Shown piece after piece: positions 1 through 6,187 of a DNA stretch of 11,197 nt (the first letter of the stretch is position 1; every line of letters starts with the position of its first letter). The notes under the pieces are model-generated. The model was not told the DNA's origin. It did not search any database and saw only the letters and a list, made by a program, of their open reading frames with translations. The translations under genes were made by a program, and so were the position numbers. The stretch is from Coriobacteriia bacterium (lineage in GTDB: Bacteria; Actinomycetota; Coriobacteriia; Coriobacteriales; UBA8131): NCBI GenBank assembly GCA_009779015.1, contig WRFC01000017.1, positions 1-11,197 on the forward strand, in the 5' to 3' direction.

Positions 1-1
1 A

Positions 2-202
2 AAGATCATATACGAGAAGCTCTGGGCTTTGATGCAAGAACGTGGGCTAACGACCTACCGAATCCAGAAAGACAAGATTATCGGTCAGGGAACGCTCCAA
101 AATCTCCGTGATGGCAAAGACGTCACCACGCGCACAATAGCCGCGCTCTGTGAGGCTCTGGGTTGCCAGCCTGGCGACATACTCAAGTACGTAGACGAAT
201 AG
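2..202 (+). CDS. XRE/Cro-type small HTH transcriptional regulator, 5' end cut off
   Basis: The frame is open from the left edge and codes for 66 residues ending KYVDE before a TAG stop. The layout matches small Cro/C1-type regulators of roughly 65-75 residues: an N-terminal YEKLWALMQERGL helix, a helix-turn-helix around TTYRIQKDKIIGQGTLQNL, then the conserved TIAALCEALGCQPGDIL segment, typical of the YozG-like subgroup. Only a few N-terminal residues should be missing. Base 1 is an A, so the codon just before the visible frame cannot be ATG and the start lies further left. Such proteins bind DNA as dimers and often control mobile elements or neighbouring toxin-antitoxin genes. Here it lies on the same strand about 370 bases upstream of the AbiE pair, but a link to it is inference. 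The family call is secure; the target is unknown. Confidence 0.8.
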   Translation, partial: KIIYEKLWALMQERGLTTYRIQKDKIIGQGTLQNLRDGKDVTTRTIAALCEALGCQPGDILKYVDE

Positions 203-448
203 CACCGGGCGCGCACGGGGCAGGCTGCATACCGGCGGCGGCACCGGCGCGGCGCACAGGCAACCCCGCATGTGCATCCCGGCCACGGCCAGCCCGCGCC
301 AGCATCCCCAAGCGCAGGGTGTGGCCGTTGCCTTTGCTGTACCGTAAGCCGTACAGTGCGCCGGTGCGCGGCTTTGGCAGGGCTACGCCAATGCTACGCC
401 AGCACCAGCAAAGATGGGCGTTTTTTAGGCTCACTACTGCCTATATAT

Positions 449-477
449 CAGCTGTCCAACCGCTGATTGGACAGCTG
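449..477. promoter_or_regulatory. Perfect 11-bp inverted repeat upstream of abiEi (operator or terminator hairpin)
   Basis: CAGCTGTCCAA at 449-459 and TTGGACAGCTG at 467-477 are exact reverse complements around a 7-base centre. AbiEi-family antitoxins are known to repress their own operon by binding inverted repeats upstream of the gene, so an operator is plausible. The T-rich stretch that follows (485-497) begins 7 bases after the stem and is interrupted by GCG, so a factor-independent terminator is the main alternative but is not a clean match. Confidence 0.5.
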
Positions 478-503
478 GTTAGCTTTTTGCGTTTTTTGGT
501 TCT

Positions 504-534
504 TAATATTCTTCTCAAATCTATCTCAATATTA
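504..534. promoter_or_regulatory. Second inverted repeat in the abiEi promoter region
   Basis: TAATATT at 504-510 and AATATTA at 528-534 are exact reverse complements with a 17-base gap. In the studied AbiE operons the antitoxin uses two inverted repeats near the promoter, so this could be the second site next to the one at 449-477. The arms are short and all A/T in an A/T-rich region, so chance is possible. Confidence 0.3.
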
Positions 535-574
535 GCAAATATGTTAAACTACTCTAATACGGAGAAGAGAAAGT

Positions 575-1339
575 ATGAATTTTAACGAGTTTGCCGCAAA
601 CAACCAGGTGTTTACCACCCAAATGCTACTTGAAGCGACAGGAAGCTCGCCTAGCGTGTCTGTCGCTCTATCTCGGGCTGTGAAATCCGGTAGAGTAATA
701 AAGGTGCGAACTGGAATATACGTCTCTCAGCTGGGAAGATTTCAGGGCGTTCAAGCCGATCCCTATCTGATTGCTACCGTGTTTAGACCGGATGCTGTTT
801 TTATCTATCATTCTGCGTTGGTTCTTCAAGGGCTTGCTCACTCGGTTTCAAACCGCATTCAGTTCATGACCAGTGATGTCTCTTCTGTTTTCTTCTATTC
901 CGGCATCGAGTTTTCGTGCAGGCTATCTAGGCCAAATGCACAAACAGAGGTTTTACATGCTCGTGCATATGGATCGATCACGGTAACAACGAGGGAGCAG
1001 ACATTGGTTGACTGCATGGCCAAGATTGGAATGGCAGGCGGGGCAGAAGAAGTGGTTCGGAGTTTTGCTGGACTGCCCTATGCTGATATCAACAACATCT
1101 TGCTCTGCCTTGATCAGTATCCCCCATCTGTTGCATCACGTATCGGTTGGTATCTTGAAGCCAATCAAGAAAGATGGGCAGTTCCAGATAAAATTTTGAT
1201 AGGTATTGAATCTATGATTTCTGAGAAGGCAAGCTATAAGCTTGATCCGACATATAAGCATTTTGATGCATACAGCACCAGATGGCGCCTGAACCTTCCC
1301 GCATCCGAAGAAACAATAGAATCATGGATGGAGTTCTAA
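575..1339 (+). CDS. abiEi: AbiEi-type antitoxin and autorepressor of the AbiE system
   Basis: This 254-residue protein fits the AbiEi family (COG5340, predicted transcriptional regulator of a viral defence system). An N-terminal winged-helix region (about 12-50, ending in the RTGIYV wing strand) precedes the antitoxin domain. The TREQTLVDCMAKIGMAGG block (139-156) with following EEVVRSF, and the RIGWYLE segment (189-195), are typical of the family. Family members neutralise the partner nucleotidyltransferase toxin and bind promoter repeats to repress the operon. The start is ATG after GGAGAAGAGA (561-570). The stop codon shares its last A with the toxin's ATG, so the two are translated together. 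Codon use is AT-richer than in genes to the right, suggesting acquisition by transfer. The call rests on motifs and on the partner gene directly downstream. Confidence 0.88.
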   Translation: MNFNEFAANNQVFTTQMLLEATGSSPSVSVALSRAVKSGRVIKVRTGIYVSQLGRFQGVQADPYLIATVFRPDAVFIYHSALVLQGLAHSVSNRIQFMTSDVSSVFFYSGIEFSCRLSRPNAQTEVLHARAYGSITVTTREQTLVDCMAKIGMAGGAEEVVRSFAGLPYADINNILLCLDQYPPSVASRIGWYLEANQERWAVPDKILIGIESMISEKASYKLDPTYKHFDAYSTRWRLNLPASEETIESWMEF

Positions 1340-2283
1340 TGGCTATCGACCTCCAAGGCTTCCAAGATAGGACACTTGACAAAGTAAATCGTTTGCTTGG
1401 GCTTTTGGAAGAGCTGGGTCGGCAACCGGCGCTGAAGGGTAAGCTTTGCATGCATGGAGGAACCGCCATCAATATTTTCATGTTGGAAGCGCCGCGCCTG
1501 TCTGTTGATATCGATATGTCTTATATCGGAGCCGTGGACAGAGGTGAGATGCTTGCAGAGAGACCATTTGTAGAGAAAGCCGTAGAAGAAGCTATCACCT
1601 TTTCTGGTTACACTTCAAGCGGCGGCAGGGGTGATCATGCTGGCAGAACGTTTCATCTTAGATACATGGGAAGCTGGGGACCTGACCAAATCAAGATCGA
1701 CCTGATATACCTGAATAGAGCTCCTTTGATAGCGCCCCAACTCAGGCCTTGCTGTTTGCGGCCAACACTTTCTGTGTTGACCTTTTCCGATTTGGAACTT
1801 ATCGGCGGCAAGATCAAGGCTCTCTACGATCGAGTCGCTGCCCGTGATATATTCGATATCGTGAACCTCAAACTTTATCTCGATGGGTTATTAATCAAAA
1901 ACCCCGAACTCAAAGTGCTTAGTCACAGAATTCTGCTCTTCTATGTCTCGATGTCTAATCACTTTCCTTTGCCCCTAAGACAAAGAGCCGTAGATCGATT
2001 TTCCGGAAGAGATAATGAGCTTGCTTCTCAGCTTTACCCGATGCTAAGAAACAGCGAACGACCTACACTAGGACATCTGATTGCTTCAGCAGAATCTTTT
2101 ATTACAGATTACGTGTTACCAAGAGATGAGCGAGAGCAGGAATACTTAGAATTCTTTGCCAAAGCTGACTACCGCCCCACTATTTTATTTGACGACTACC
2201 CAGATACGCTTGCCGCTGCCGAGGTAAACCCTGAAGCACTCTGGAAGCTTGCCAATATCAAGAAGATGATCAATAAGTTGTGA
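1339..2283 (+). CDS. abiEii: AbiEii/AbiGii-type nucleotidyltransferase toxin
   Basis: This 314-residue protein carries the AbiEii signature (COG2253, DNA polymerase beta-like nucleotidyltransferase fold): HGGTA (39-43), the SVDIDM metal-binding pair with Asp57 and Asp59, a third acidic residue in KIDL (Asp121), and LIGGKIKALYDRVAARDIFDI (154-174, with Lys158, Lys160, Arg169 and Asp170). All expected catalytic positions are present, so it should be active. AbiEii toxins arrest growth and can abort phage infection; related MenT toxins add nucleotides to the tRNA acceptor end, but the substrate here is unknown. ATG at 1339 is chosen because it overlaps the antitoxin stop and has GGAG at 1330-1333 five bases upstream. 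An in-frame ATG at 1282 would add 19 residues but lies deep in the antitoxin gene with no clear ribosome site. Confidence 0.9.
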   Translation: MAIDLQGFQDRTLDKVNRLLGLLEELGRQPALKGKLCMHGGTAINIFMLEAPRLSVDIDMSYIGAVDRGEMLAERPFVEKAVEEAITFSGYTSSGGRGDHAGRTFHLRYMGSWGPDQIKIDLIYLNRAPLIAPQLRPCCLRPTLSVLTFSDLELIGGKIKALYDRVAARDIFDIVNLKLYLDGLLIKNPELKVLSHRILLFYVSMSNHFPLPLRQRAVDRFSGRDNELASQLYPMLRNSERPTLGHLIASAESFITDYVLPRDEREQEYLEFFAKADYRPTILFDDYPDTLAAAEVNPEALWKLANIKKMINKL

Positions 2284-2351
2284 GCAAAAAGATAAAAGCT
2301 GCATAGCGGCAGGTGCTGTGCGGCCTCATCGACAGAACTCGTCAGAGCTTC

Positions 2352-2368
2352 AATGCCTCAGTGGCATT
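2352..2368. terminator. Short hairpin after abiEii, weak terminator or operator candidate
   Basis: AATGCC (2352-2357) pairs with GGCATT (2363-2368) around a 5-base loop. It lies between the AbiE pair and the DUF1295 gene. There is no real T tract after it (TTTGAAC follows), so termination would be weak, and a protein-binding site for the next gene's promoter is equally possible. Confidence 0.25.
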
Positions 2369-2376
2369 TGAACAAA

Positions 2377-2385
2377 TGATATTCT
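2377..2385 (+). promoter_or_regulatory. Extended -10 element placed for a leaderless mRNA
   Basis: TG-A-TATTCT (2377-2385) reads as an extended -10 box ending seven bases before the ATG of the DUF1295 gene, so transcription would start at or beside the start codon. No Shine-Dalgarno sequence precedes that ATG, in contrast to most genes in the window, which fits leaderless translation. I see no good -35 box, as is usual for extended -10 promoters. Confidence 0.4.
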
Positions 2386-2392
2386 TAGTATT

Positions 2393-3334
2393 ATGAAAAA
2401 ATTCATTATCTTTTTATTGGCAGCTTTGTGCCTGTCGCTGGTCGTCATGATCTCATTTGCCGGAGGCCTAGTGGATCTGCCTTCATTTATCAGAACAGCC
2501 AACCCGCTTCTGTTCGTCAGCTTATGGGCGCTGGGTTTTGCCCTGACGGCTTTCATTTTTGGCATGATTACCAAAGACTATTCTTGGGTTGACCGTATCT
2601 GGAGCATCTTACCGGTCGGATTTGCATGGTATTACGCATATCGCGGTGGTTTTACTTTAATACTCTGCCTGGTTGCGGTATTGATTACGCTCTGGGGTGC
2701 CAGACTGACTTTCAATTTTGCCCGCAAGGGCGGCTATGCCGGCCATGAGGATTACCGTTGGAGCATACTCAGGGGGCAAATCAAAAACCCGTTATTATGG
2801 CAGCTTTTTAGTCTTTTCTTCATATCGTTTTTCCAAGTCGGCCTTTTCATACTTTTTACCTGGCCTGTAGCCAACATGGCCATGAACCCAGTTGCAGGGC
2901 CGTCAGCATTGTTTTGGTTCTTCATTGCCTTGGGGGTCGCTTTTATCTGTTTTGAGACAACAGCCGACCAGCAGCAATGGAATTTCCACGCCGCCAAAAA
3001 TGCCGCTAAAAATTCCACTGTCGTACAACCGGCGTCTCAGCCAAAATACTCCGCTGATATCAAAAACGGGTTCTTGGCACAAGGGCTGTTTGCCGTTAGC
3101 CGCCACCCCAATTATTTTGGCGAGTTAGGTTTCTGGTGGATGATTTGGCTTTCAGCATTGTCGCTCACGCAAAACATAATCAGCACCGGTATTTTTGGGC
3201 CGATAATCTTAACCGTCATGTTCATTGGTTCCACGGTTTTTACAGAAAGCATTACATCAGGCAAATACCCCGCCTACCAAGAATACAAGCGACGCGTTAG
3301 CCCGATCATACCCTGGTTCAGACACCGGCCATAA
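2393..3334 (+). CDS. DUF1295 / steroid 5-alpha-reductase-like integral membrane protein
   Basis: This 313-residue hydrophobic protein has about seven likely membrane segments (near 4-24, 39-59, 70-83, 88-102, 137-157, 172-187, 247-283). It belongs to the DUF1295 family, related to the C-terminal domain of steroid 5-alpha-reductases and isoprenylcysteine methyltransferases. The diagnostic motif SRHPNYFGE (236-244) is intact, preceded by ETTADQQQWNF (188-198); the N-terminal WVDRIWSILP (65-74) is also typical. Relatives bind NADPH or S-adenosylmethionine at this motif, but the reaction of bacterial DUF1295 proteins is mostly unknown, so I assign none. The ATG lacks a ribosome-binding site. The gene sits alone between two toxin-antitoxin pairs on the same strand and shares their AT-richer composition, so it may be cargo of the same transferred segment. 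Confidence 0.85.
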   Translation: MKKFIIFLLAALCLSLVVMISFAGGLVDLPSFIRTANPLLFVSLWALGFALTAFIFGMITKDYSWVDRIWSILPVGFAWYYAYRGGFTLILCLVAVLITLWGARLTFNFARKGGYAGHEDYRWSILRGQIKNPLLWQLFSLFFISFFQVGLFILFTWPVANMAMNPVAGPSALFWFFIALGVAFICFETTADQQQWNFHAAKNAAKNSTVVQPASQPKYSADIKNGFLAQGLFAVSRHPNYFGELGFWWMIWLSALSLTQNIISTGIFGPIILTVMFIGSTVFTESITSGKYPAYQEYKRRVSPIIPWFRHRP

Positions 3335-3418
3335 ACCAACATGTATATCAAGGCCGATAAACTGACATTTCATATTCCTCAGGCAGACTCTAAAAAGTAA
3401 AGTCCTCTTTTATCTCTA

Positions 3419-3447
3419 ATGACAGATATATGTGAAAAGCATATAAT
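3419..3447 (+). promoter_or_regulatory. Near-consensus sigma-70-type promoter of the dinJ-yafQ pair
   Basis: ATGACA (3419-3424) differs from the -35 consensus at one base, TATAAT (3442-3447) is a perfect -10, and the spacing is exactly 17 bases. Transcription should start near 3454, giving a leader of about 25 bases before the antitoxin ATG. Confidence 0.75.
3427..3445. promoter_or_regulatory. Operator-like inverted repeat inside the dinJ-yafQ promoter
   Basis: TATATG (3427-3432) and CATATA (3440-3445) are exact reverse complements with a 7-base gap, lying between the -35 and -10 boxes and overlapping the -10. DinJ/RelB ribbon-helix-helix antitoxins repress their own promoters by binding such palindromes, so this is the natural autorepression site, though the arms are short and A/T-rich. 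Confidence 0.45.
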
Positions 3448-3479
3448 TGTATGGCAAAATTTTTTGAAAGGTCAAAGCC

Positions 3480-3767
3480 ATGGGCAACAATACAGCACTC
3501 ATTCAGGCTCGCGTTGAACCTGAGCTAAAAAAAGAAGTTGAAAACATTCTTACTGAGAATGGCCTAGATATTCCAACAGCGATCAGAATATTCTTTGCGA
3601 AGATCCGGCATACTCAAGGGTTACCATTCGAAGTCCGCACTTATAGTGCTGAGACATTAGCGGCTCTCGAAGAGGCCGACTTGATATCTCGCGATCCGAG
3701 AGCAAAGAATTACGAAAGCTTTGCCGAAATACTTGATGAAGCAAAAGCTGAGCTCCTAAGTGAATAA
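3480..3767 (+). CDS. dinJ: RelB/DinJ-family antitoxin
   Basis: This 95-residue protein matches the DinJ/RelB antitoxin family (COG3077). An N-terminal ribbon-helix-helix DNA-binding region (ALIQARVEPELKKEVENIL, then GLDIPTAIRIFFAKI) is followed by the conserved GLPFEV segment (48-53) and a charged helical C-terminus that in relatives wraps around the toxin. It should neutralise the YafQ toxin encoded next and repress the shared promoter as a complex. The ATG is well placed after GAAAGG (3466-3471). Its end overlaps the toxin start by eight bases, which couples their translation. Length and domain order are normal and I see no damage. Confidence 0.92.
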   Translation: MGNNTALIQARVEPELKKEVENILTENGLDIPTAIRIFFAKIRHTQGLPFEVRTYSAETLAALEEADLISRDPRAKNYESFAEILDEAKAELLSE

Positions 3768-4041
3768 GTACAAGCTAAGACAAACAAGTCGGTTTAAAAA
3801 AGATTTGAAAAAATTGATCAGGCAAGGTAAGGATTTGCAAGACCTGAATGAGGTTGTCTCCACGCTGATTGCAGGAGAAGCACTTGCTGATAAATACAAA
3901 GACCATCCGCTCAGCAATAACTGGGCGGGTTTTAGGGATTGCCACATTGAGCCAGATTGGCTGCTTATTTACAAGAAACAGGATGACCTGCTTATCTTGA
4001 CGTTGACGCGCAGTGGTTCGCACGTTGAGCTTGGGTTATAG
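3760..4041 (+). CDS. yafQ: YafQ-type ribosome-dependent mRNA interferase toxin
   Basis: This 93-residue protein is a YafQ homologue (COG3041, RelE superfamily). It contains YKDHPL (46-51), FRDCHIEPDWLLIYK (58-72) and the C-terminal RSGSH (84-88). These supply His49, His62, Asp66 and His88, which correspond to E. coli YafQ residues His50, His63, Asp67 and His87 needed for cutting mRNA in the ribosome. The terminal Phe that completes the E. coli active site (Phe91) is not present: the protein ends ELGL. Whether that lowers activity cannot be told from sequence. The start is GTG at 3760, inside the antitoxin gene, which gives the usual 8-base overlap. Downstream lies a 75-base convergent gap with no clear terminator before the PhzF-like gene on the other strand. 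Confidence 0.92.
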   Translation: MNKYKLRQTSRFKKDLKKLIRQGKDLQDLNEVVSTLIAGEALADKYKDHPLSNNWAGFRDCHIEPDWLLIYKKQDDLLILTLTRSGSHVELGL

Positions 4042-4116
4042 TGGCAGAACGACATTTGCACTTTTGTTCCACACATCTCAACTAATTACTCAGCATTCCG
4101 TAAAAGCTCTCAGTAC

Positions 4117-4965
4117 TCAGCCTTCTAGCAAAATCTCGCCCTGCAGGTAGAGTACGGATTTGCCGGCGATCTTGACGCGGTCGCCGCAGTTTTGGCAGTA
4201 GAGCGTGCCGCCGCGCGCTGAGAGTTGCTTGGCCAAAAGCCTGTCTTTGCCTAGCCGCGTCGCCCAAAAGGGAATCAGGTTGCAATGCGTCGAGCCGGTC
4301 ACGTGGTCCTCGGGCACGGCCGACCCGGGCACAAAGAAGCGCGAGACAAAATCAGCCGCGTCGCCCTTGGCCGCCCCCGCGTCGCCACCCGCCCCAACGC
4401 CACCCGCCGCCTCAGCGCCACCCGCGTCGCCCGCAGCTGTCACGATCACGCCCAGATACCCGGCGATCTGCCCCAACAGGTCAAGGTTCGGCCGCAGCTC
4501 TCTGACCTCTTGCTCCGACCCGACCAGCAGCATCAGGTCACGCGAGGCATGCGCCTCTAAAACCGGCACGCCAAGCGCCGCCTCGGCCAGCTCGGGCACG
4601 GCGATCGGTTCGGGCATCCGCGCCGGAAAGTCCATCTCCAAAAGGCCGCCCGCCCGCGCAACCACCAGCCGCCCGCTCTGCGTCTCAAATGCCAGGCTCG
4701 ACGCCTCCGGCTCGATGAACTTGAAAATCACAAACGCGCTGGCCAACGTGGCATGCCCGCAAAGATCGATCTCCAGCTCAGGCGTAAACCAGCGTAGGTC
4801 ATAAAACCCCTCGCGCCTGATCAGAAAGGCCGTCTCGGCCAGGTTGTTCTCTACGGCGATGCTCTGCAACAGCGCGTCACTCAGCCATTCGTCCAGCAGG
4901 CAAACGCCCGCCGGATTGCCCCTGAACAGCTCGTCGGCAAAAGCATCAACAACAAAGTAGCGCAT
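4117..4965 (-). CDS. PhzF-family isomerase/epimerase-like protein, last gene of the ars operon
   Basis: The 282-residue protein begins MRYFVVDAFAD and shows the PhzF pattern: GNPAGV (16-21), the catalytic glutamate Glu44 in NNLAETAFL, CGHATLASA (69-77) and EDHVTGSTHC (219-228). The usual form of the last motif is EDPVTGSAH, so His replaces Pro here. PhzF proteins have a diaminopimelate-epimerase fold and isomerise small molecules; the phenazine role applies only to true phenazine clusters, none of which is here. Residues about 177-205 are a Gly/Ala/Asp-rich insertion not expected in the fold. An in-frame ATG two codons upstream (4971) is possible, but AAGGG is eight bases from the ATG at 4965 and only two from the other. 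The gap to arsM is 31 bases with no promoter, so it is co-transcribed; a role in arsenic handling is unproven. Confidence 0.85.
   Translation of the reverse strand: MRYFVVDAFADELFRGNPAGVCLLDEWLSDALLQSIAVENNLAETAFLIRREGFYDLRWFTPELEIDLCGHATLASAFVIFKFIEPEASSLAFETQSGRLVVARAGGLLEMDFPARMPEPIAVPELAEAALGVPVLEAHASRDLMLLVGSEQEVRELRPNLDLLGQIAGYLGVIVTAAGDAGGAEAAGGVGAGGDAGAAKGDAADFVSRFFVPGSAVPEDHVTGSTHCNLIPFWATRLGKDRLLAKQLSARGGTLYCQNCGDRVKIAGKSVLYLQGEILLEG
4351..4437 (-). repeat. Low-complexity insertion in the PhzF-like gene with repeated 10-mer
   Basis: On the + strand the 10-mer CGCCACCCGC occurs exactly three times, at 4383-4392, 4398-4407 and 4416-4425 (spacing 15 and 18 bases). It codes for part of the Gly/Ala-rich stretch at residues 177-205 of the PhzF-like protein. 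Repeat lengths in multiples of three keep the frame, as expected if the stretch grew by slippage or duplication. Confidence 0.7.
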
Positions 4966-4996
4966 ATTCATGACCCTTCCCGCCCCTCTGCTTTTT

Positions 4997-6187
4997 TCAA
5001 CAGCAACACGCGCCTCCGTCCCTTGATTTGCCCGATTCATCCTGGCCGTCCGAGTCGTCACCGTTGCTCGCGCCTCCGCAACCTGCGAACGCACCAAAAT
5101 GTATACTCCGATCACCCAGCACCGTAAAGGCCTGACTAAAACGCGTATTCACAAGCATCGAAGCAGTGTTCCCGCAGACCAGCATCGGTTTTCCAGTGTA
5201 GAACCGATGATGGTCGTCCAGGTCAAAGTAATGCGGATGGCCAGGGATGCTGCCGTCATAATAGGCGACCTGCCCGTAATCCTCACAGATGTCTTCGAGG
5301 TCGGCGAGCTTGAAGGCCCGCACAGTGCGTGATGAGAACGTGGCAAAACCGACCTTCTCCGCGATCTCTGGATTGTCGAGGGTAATATTGCGCACACTCG
5401 TATAACGAAAGTCCGGCCACCCGGCATCTGCCATCATCCGGCGGAAATCCTCGACATATAAGGCGCCGCTCAGGCACTCGCCGCGCAAGACCGGGTCTGC
5501 GTAAAGAGTCGCAGAAATGCGCCTGTCCGCAAAAACATCTGAGAAGTAGAGCTCGCCGCCGGGCTTTAAAACGCGGTAGGCCTCAGCAAACACCCGCTTT
5601 TTGGCCGGGGAGAGGTTGATGACGCAGTTTGAAATGATCACGTCGATGCTGTCGTCAGCGATACCAAGCGAGCCCAGGTCTTCGATGTAGCCATGCAAGA
5701 AACTGACATTCGAGCTGGCAAAGCCAAAGCGCTGGCGTTGCTCGTCTTGGTACTTTTGGGCCACGGCGATCTGCTCAGGCGTCATATCAACGCCAATCAC
5801 ACGCCCGCTTTGGCCGACCAGCTTAGAGGCGATATAGACATCCCGGCCCGTCCCGCAACCCAGGTCGAGGACTGTCAATCGATCCAAGAGAGGAGGCAGC
5901 GGCGAGCCACAGCCATAAAACCTGTCTAAGATCTCGTCCGCGATCAGCGGCAGGATGTCTCTGATCTCAACGGGTGGCGCCGATGTAGCGCAGCAGGCCC
6001 CAGAGGCCAGGTCAGCAACGCTCTGCAATGTCTTGCCGTAGTACTCTTTGACACTCTGAAGCGCCGCCGGTTCAGAACAACAGTCCTCTGCCGTCGCCGC
6101 CGTTGGCTCAGAGCAGCAACTCACCTTTGGTACCGGTTCAGAACAGCAATCCTCCGACGTGTTGCTACAACAACCCTGTTCACTCAT
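4997..6187 (-). CDS. arsM: ArsM arsenite S-adenosylmethionine methyltransferase with Cys-pair-rich tails
   Basis: This 396-residue protein is an ArsM-type class I methyltransferase that turns As(III) into methylated arsenicals. The SAM-binding motif I is VLDLGCGTGRD (106-116), with the acidic end of strand 2 in VIGVD (130-134). The arsenic-binding cysteines expected of ArsM are present: the pair Cys65/Cys66 before the fold, Cys188 in ISNCVINLSP and Cys238 in RGECLSGALY. Unusually, the first 40 residues hold four Cys-Cys pairs (6/7, 14/15, 24/25, 36/37), three followed by SEP, and the protein ends in three cysteines after a Gly/Asp/Ser-rich tail. ATG at 6187 overlaps the arsR stop (ATGA) with AGGAGG about ten bases upstream; a TTG at 6196 sits too close to that site. 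It is the second gene of arsR-arsM-PhzF. Confidence 0.93.
   Translation of the reverse strand: MSEQGCCSNTSEDCCSEPVPKVSCCSEPTAATAEDCCSEPAALQSVKEYYGKTLQSVADLASGACCATSAPPVEIRDILPLIADEILDRFYGCGSPLPPLLDRLTVLDLGCGTGRDVYIASKLVGQSGRVIGVDMTPEQIAVAQKYQDEQRQRFGFASSNVSFLHGYIEDLGSLGIADDSIDVIISNCVINLSPAKKRVFAEAYRVLKPGGELYFSDVFADRRISATLYADPVLRGECLSGALYVEDFRRMMADAGWPDFRYTSVRNITLDNPEIAEKVGFATFSSRTVRAFKLADLEDICEDYGQVAYYDGSIPGHPHYFDLDDHHRFYTGKPMLVCGNTASMLVNTRFSQAFTVLGDRSIHFGAFAGCGGASNGDDSDGQDESGKSRDGGACCC
6069..6154 (-). repeat. Three diverged 20-bp repeats coding for the CCSEP units of ArsM
   Basis: On the + strand, similar 20-base units start at 6069 (GGTTCAGAACAACAGTCCTC), 6105 and 6135; the first and third match at 17 of 20 bases. 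Read on the - strand they encode the Glu-Asp/Val-Ser then Cys-Cys-Ser-Glu-Pro units, so the Cys-pair tail seems to have grown by internal duplication. Confidence 0.65.

Larger units (their letters stand above)
203..574. other. Gene-free stretch between the XRE regulator and the AbiE pair
   Basis: No convincing gene lies here; the open frames crossing it look like by-products of GC-rich sequence. The left half, to about 415, is very GC-rich with short CGGC-type simple sequence. The right half, from about 480, is AT-rich and holds T runs, two inverted repeats listed separately and the ribosome-binding region of the next gene (GGAG at 561-564). The change in base composition near 415-480 may mark where the AT-richer AbiE block joins older sequence. 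Weak -10 candidates (545-550 and 553-558) have no good -35 partner, so I do not call a promoter. Confidence 0.5.

Noticed and set aside
163..585. Arg/Ala/Pro-rich open frames on both strands across the abiEi upstream region
   Set aside because: Composition is that of random GC-rich sequence, there is no ribosome site, and one runs into the abiEi start; not genes.
3341..3400. Nineteen-residue open frame (MYIKADKLTFHIPQADSKK) just after the DUF1295 gene
   Set aside because: There is no ribosome site before its ATG, no recognisable relative, and it ends just upstream of the dinJ promoter; likely chance.
4041..4121. Possible terminators and the TACTCAGC direct repeat (4087-4094, 4114-4121) in the yafQ/PhzF convergent gap
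   Set aside because: Potential stems are only 3-4 base pairs with bulges and no T tract; the 8-base repeat partly overlaps the PhzF-like gene and is short enough to be chance.
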